Positions 60,922 to 64,000 of a stretch of DNA of 64,000 bases are shown one piece after another; the first letter of the stretch is position 1; each line of letters opens with the position of its first letter. This stretch comes from Protonemura montana (lineage: Eukaryota > Arthropoda > Insecta > Plecoptera > Nemouridae): positions 10,757,860 to 10,821,859 of the forward strand of contig OX387604.1 in NCBI GenBank assembly GCA_947568835.1, in the 5' to 3' direction. A program made the translations under genes and the position numbers. The notes below the pieces were generated by a model. It was given only the letters and a program-made list of their open reading frames with translations, was not told where the DNA came from and ran no database searches.

Positions 60922-61949
60922 TGTTTGCCCTGCGTTGAAGAGACTTGTTAAGCGTTTTCATTCCAAGGAATCGCTGCCTGGTCAAACTCAAATTACTTAA
61001 TTGTAATTAAATAAATAAATTTAAAATTTTGATTCTTATTTTCTCTTGATTGTCTTGGCCTGCTGGCGTAAAAATGTTTCAGTGGCACTGTTCCGAGCCA
61101 GTCTGCCCAGTCTGCCGAGAGAAAACAAGTATTTTTTCAATTACCAAAACCTAAGAGACATTAAAAAAAAGTGAGGAATATCCTGTTCTGTGCCATGTAA
61201 GAGTAACAGGGTTTCTTAAACAGTTGTATATTTTTAGGGCCCGGAATAACCAAGGTTGTGATGCTTTAGATGCTTACTGCCCCCACATAGCGAGTTTTCT
61301 CAGTTTATTTAAATAACTTAATGAGTTGCTGCTGTTAGATTCATCACCTGTATTCAGGAAAGGACAGCATTGGGGATTCGAAGAGTGTTGTCCTGGAAGC
61401 GATAGTACTTCCTACCTGATTAGAAGGTGTGGATTTGCACATCGTTTTGGGGTCTGTGTTTGGGGTTAATATCCTTTGTTTGATGGCTGTCTGGATTAGA
61501 AACCTGAATTTTATTGAATTTATCTTGAACCTAAACGCTTTTCAGTTCTCTTTAGTCCTAACTGTCATTGCACTAGTCGTCATACAAGATCTCATGATGA
61601 TCGTCTTCAACAAGTCTTCAATATTTAAAAGTGTACCACTCTGCCGCATTACTACGCGTGTGCGAATATCGTACTACAATTTTCACTGTCAGTCTTTCCT
61701 CGATCAGCTGTTGATTAATTCCAGGCTCGTCTCGTCTCGAGTGGTTCGTAAAACAGTTTTTATAATCAATCAGTTTAATTCTTCAGTCAATGTAGCCAAT
61801 AAATAATTCTGTTAGCTTCGTGGTTCAGAAAATTTTTCACTGAGAGTCAACCTCAAAATTTAAAAAAAATGTGGCTATTCAGAATTTACTTAAACCTAAC
61901 CACATTTATACTGTGTTTGTACTAAATTCGATCCTTTTCAGCTTTCAGA
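60922..61949. other. Non-coding DNA between transposon X and UQCRQ
   Basis: Contains AT-rich DNA with AATAAATAAAT near 61008-61020. The UQCRQ promoter and 5' UTR should lie in the right part, ending in a CTTTTCAG-like tract at 61934-61941. A 125-codon ORF at 61429 has no recognisable product. Confidence 0.45.
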
Positions 61950-62387
61950 ATGGGTAAACACTTTGGTGAATTGGCCAAAATTAGTGGCATCATCTCCTAC
62001 AAGCTCTCACCTTTTGAACAGCGTGCTTTCGCTGGTGCCGTCTCCAAGGGTATTCCGAACTTCTTTACGAGATTTCGAAGCAATGTCTTCAGGGTCCTAC
62101 CTCGTAAGTAATGGAAGCATTCATTTTCAATTGGCTAAATTTGAGGTTTACTTAATTTGCCTCCAATGGAAGTTATAATGGTTCACATTGTTATTTCTAT
62201 ATCTGCTAACCTACATTCTAAAAATTACTTTCCTTGACATGTCTTATTTTGACAGTATTTAGCTGTTTACTACATACTTTCTTTGTTTTTAGCATTCATT
62301 GTTGGCTACTTGTTCTATGATCAAGTGGAGAAGACCCATAACGCACTGATGCGCAAAAACCCTGCCGACTTTGAAAATGACGAATAA
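61950..62387 (+). CDS. UQCRQ: UQCRQ, cytochrome bc1 complex subunit 8 (QP-C)
   Basis: Small nuclear-encoded subunit of mitochondrial complex III, associated with cytochrome b in the inner membrane. Two exons, 61950-62103 and 62293-62387, give 82 aa, exactly the length of the human protein. The sequence begins MGKHFGELAKISGIISYKLS. It has the family signature SPFEQRAFAGAVSKGIPN, one membrane-spanning segment in the second half (VLPPFIVGYLFYDQVEK, residues about 49-65) and the C-terminal RKNPADFEND. No cleavable presequence is visible, as is normal for this subunit. The intron is phase 1 and 189 bases long with clear GTAAGT and TTTTTAG sites. The retrotransposed (intronless) form is excluded by the intron. 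Confidence 0.95.
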
Positions 62388-62586
62388 TAGTGTTCATGTC
62401 GATGAGATGTACCTAGATAAAATTAATACCAATTTATTTTGTAGTGCAAAATTTACTCTTTTCTTACATATGTAAAAATTTCATTTTATTTCTGTTCGTA
62501 TCTTTTTTTGCCTAGATATCTGTACCTGCTTTTTAATGTATATTATTCTGTCGAGCTGTTTTACGAGATGCAGAAATTATTGAGTG

Positions 62587-62592
62587 AATAAA
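62587..62592 (+). terminator. UQCRQ polyadenylation signal
   Basis: AATAAA 200 bases after the UQCRQ stop codon, followed by a TG- and T-containing region; a normal position for a short housekeeping-gene 3' UTR. Confidence 0.6.
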
Positions 62593-63138
62593 GAAACAAA
62601 AATACTGAGTGTCTACACCTTTATTTTAAGGAATATGCTTTTATTGAATGGTGGAACAAATATAATGTGATGTTGGCTTTCTTGTTAACATTGTTATAAT
62701 TTGTAGGTGCTAGCGAGCTAGTATCTCTGCTAGTACCTGCTAGTACCTTTGGAACCTATGGTGTTCTCTGGCTGCTGTGATTTTTCAATCCAGATAAGCT
62801 GTTACTTGTTGGTTAAGTCTTAGTGAATTTTATTCGGTGCCCTGAAATGAAAGACTTATTGCTCACATGCCATTACTCAAGTGGGAGGGGTGTGTCGGAA
62901 CTATAAGATTGACTGGACCTAGCTAGTAACAATTTGGTGTTATATTGTGGGAATTTATGTGAGATGAAACTTAATTGGGACACTGGTGATATTACATGAG
63001 TTAAGAAGTTGTTAATTTAAGAATTTATGATGAAAGACTTCGAAGAACCTCTTTGCAACATAGTAGGAAACAGTTTTTAGAATAGCTTTTAAGAACTTCA
63101 ACAAAATCTAACCTCACTCAAGAAACAGTCACCCAAAA
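62593..63138. other. Intergenic DNA between UQCRQ and the next gene
   Basis: No gene. It contains a short cluster of GCTAGTA/CTAGTACC repeats at 62707-62755. The promoter and 5' UTR of the following gene probably occupy the right part. Confidence 0.45.
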
Positions 63139-64000
63139 ATGAATCTACAAGACAGACAAGATGCCCTGGCTATCTATCGCTGTCATCTTACAAAAATTAA
63201 GGGCCATGGTGAGAGTATGGACATAAACTCTGACAAAGTAGAGGACATTCTTCGTGCATCACTGAATAACTTGGATGATTCGCCAACATTAGCAAATATC
63301 AACGGCAGGAACCACCACCGCTGGAAACACCACTTTAATTCGTCTACTGTCCCACTTGTGCTTTCCATAGCCCTTCTATTAACTCTTTTATTCGTGTATA
63401 TTATGATATGTTATCACAAGCCTTCATACAATGTTATTGCAAGGAATATTCAGGACTTCATATATCCCATCATGAAAATATTACGCCTCGTATCTTTGCC
63501 CATGGTTAGAGTTTACCCTTCAGTTACAGGTAAACATGAGTAATTAATAGTTGCTGATATTTTGAATTTCTATAGTATCAAGAATCTTGCACCAATTCTG
63601 ATCTTTTTGATGTTACTTGTGTTACAGCCGTGTACGACGAAAGTTGCCTTGTCAAAAATCCTTTTTTTAATTATCGAGAAATCGATTGCTGGCCTTGCAC
63701 AAACATTTACAGCCCTATCGATCTTTCCGAATGTATGGACAACCCGAAGTCTCTACAGCCACATTCTGCCTATCCTTTTTTCATGAAGGTTGAACATTTG
63801 CAAGATAATCTGCTAAGTAACGATGATCTGCAAAGTTCATTTGACGAAATGTTTGTCTTTTTCAGGGAATATCCCCTGAAGTAACATTTACCAATCTCAA
63901 AGAAATGTATTGGGAGCAAAATGAAATGTTTGACAAAGAGGCATCTCAAATATCATCTTCTATTAGTAGCTGGAAGACAATAAATAATGTCATGGACCAA
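63139..64000 (+). CDS. Unidentified single-pass membrane protein, 5' exons, runs off window
   Basis: Exons 63139-63529, 63628-63788 and 63866-64000 join in phase and remain open at the window end, giving 229 residues so far. The start is in good context (AAAAATGAA). The N-terminal 70 residues are hydrophilic without a signal peptide. Residues 71-91 form one strong membrane helix (VPLVLSIALLLTLLFVYIMI), suggesting a type II or signal-anchor protein with the larger part lumenal or outside. After the helix comes a Cys-containing region with NPFFNYREIDCWPCTNIYS and a spaced Cys (SECMDN), which looks like a conserved domain start. The third exon depends on a short 77-base intron (AAG|GTTGAA, TTTTTCAG|GGA); reading through it instead would end the protein at 63882. 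I do not recognise the family and assign no function. Confidence 0.72.

Noticed and set aside
61429..61806. 125-codon hydrophobic ORF upstream of UQCRQ
   Set aside because: AT-rich composition, no recognisable motif, and it overlaps the expected UQCRQ promoter; likely chance.

Overview
This is an AT-rich animal nuclear window with intron-containing genes and GT-AG splice sites. A Pax3/7 gene that resembles gooseberry points to an arthropod or a close relative; the exact lineage cannot be read from the sequence. There are no bacterial-type operons, no CRISPR arrays and no rRNA operon. Exon boundaries below were placed by hand from splice sites and reading phase. For the complete genes the phases close exactly from start to stop codon.

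Layout from left to right: the last coding exon of a SETDB1/eggless-type histone H3K9 methyltransferase (+, 595-801); about 15 kb of mostly gene-free DNA with a decayed LINE fragment and an 11-bp minisatellite; an eight-exon gooseberry/Pax3/7 gene (+, 15632-26028, 443 aa) whose introns hold a small MITE and a 5S-rRNA-derived SINE; a repeat-rich gap with a second 5S SINE, a broken LINE on the minus strand and a 31-base G run; UBR7 (-, 33801-37222, six exons, 373 aa); WDR19/IFT144 (-, 40560-49289, 23 exons, 1369 aa); a THAP-domain exon (+, from 50331) facing away from WDR19; a nested DNA transposon pair (54976-about 60913); UQCRQ (+, 61950-62387, two exons, 82 aa); and the first exons of an unidentified single-pass membrane protein (+, 63139 to the window end).

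The most notable feature is the transposon pair. Element Y (55382-59492) looks complete: long terminal inverted repeats beginning GGGTCATTCC, one uninterrupted 860-aa transposase-like ORF, and a 4-bp target duplication TATG. It inserted in opposite orientation into the terminal repeat of a sibling copy, X (54976-55381 continuing at 59497). Y's own left repeat preserves the empty target site, so the insertion can be reconstructed from this window alone. X keeps only the first third of the same ORF. The two copies are almost identical, which implies recent activity and leaves an approximately 1.4-kb inverted repeat with a 0.4-kb spacer. I cannot assign the superfamily with certainty; a Sola-type element is one hypothesis, suggested by the 4-bp duplication.

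The host genes have unrelated roles: chromatin silencing (SETDB1), segmentation and neural patterning (gooseberry), histone ubiquitination (UBR7), intraflagellar transport (WDR19) and respiration (UQCRQ). No functional cluster is implied.
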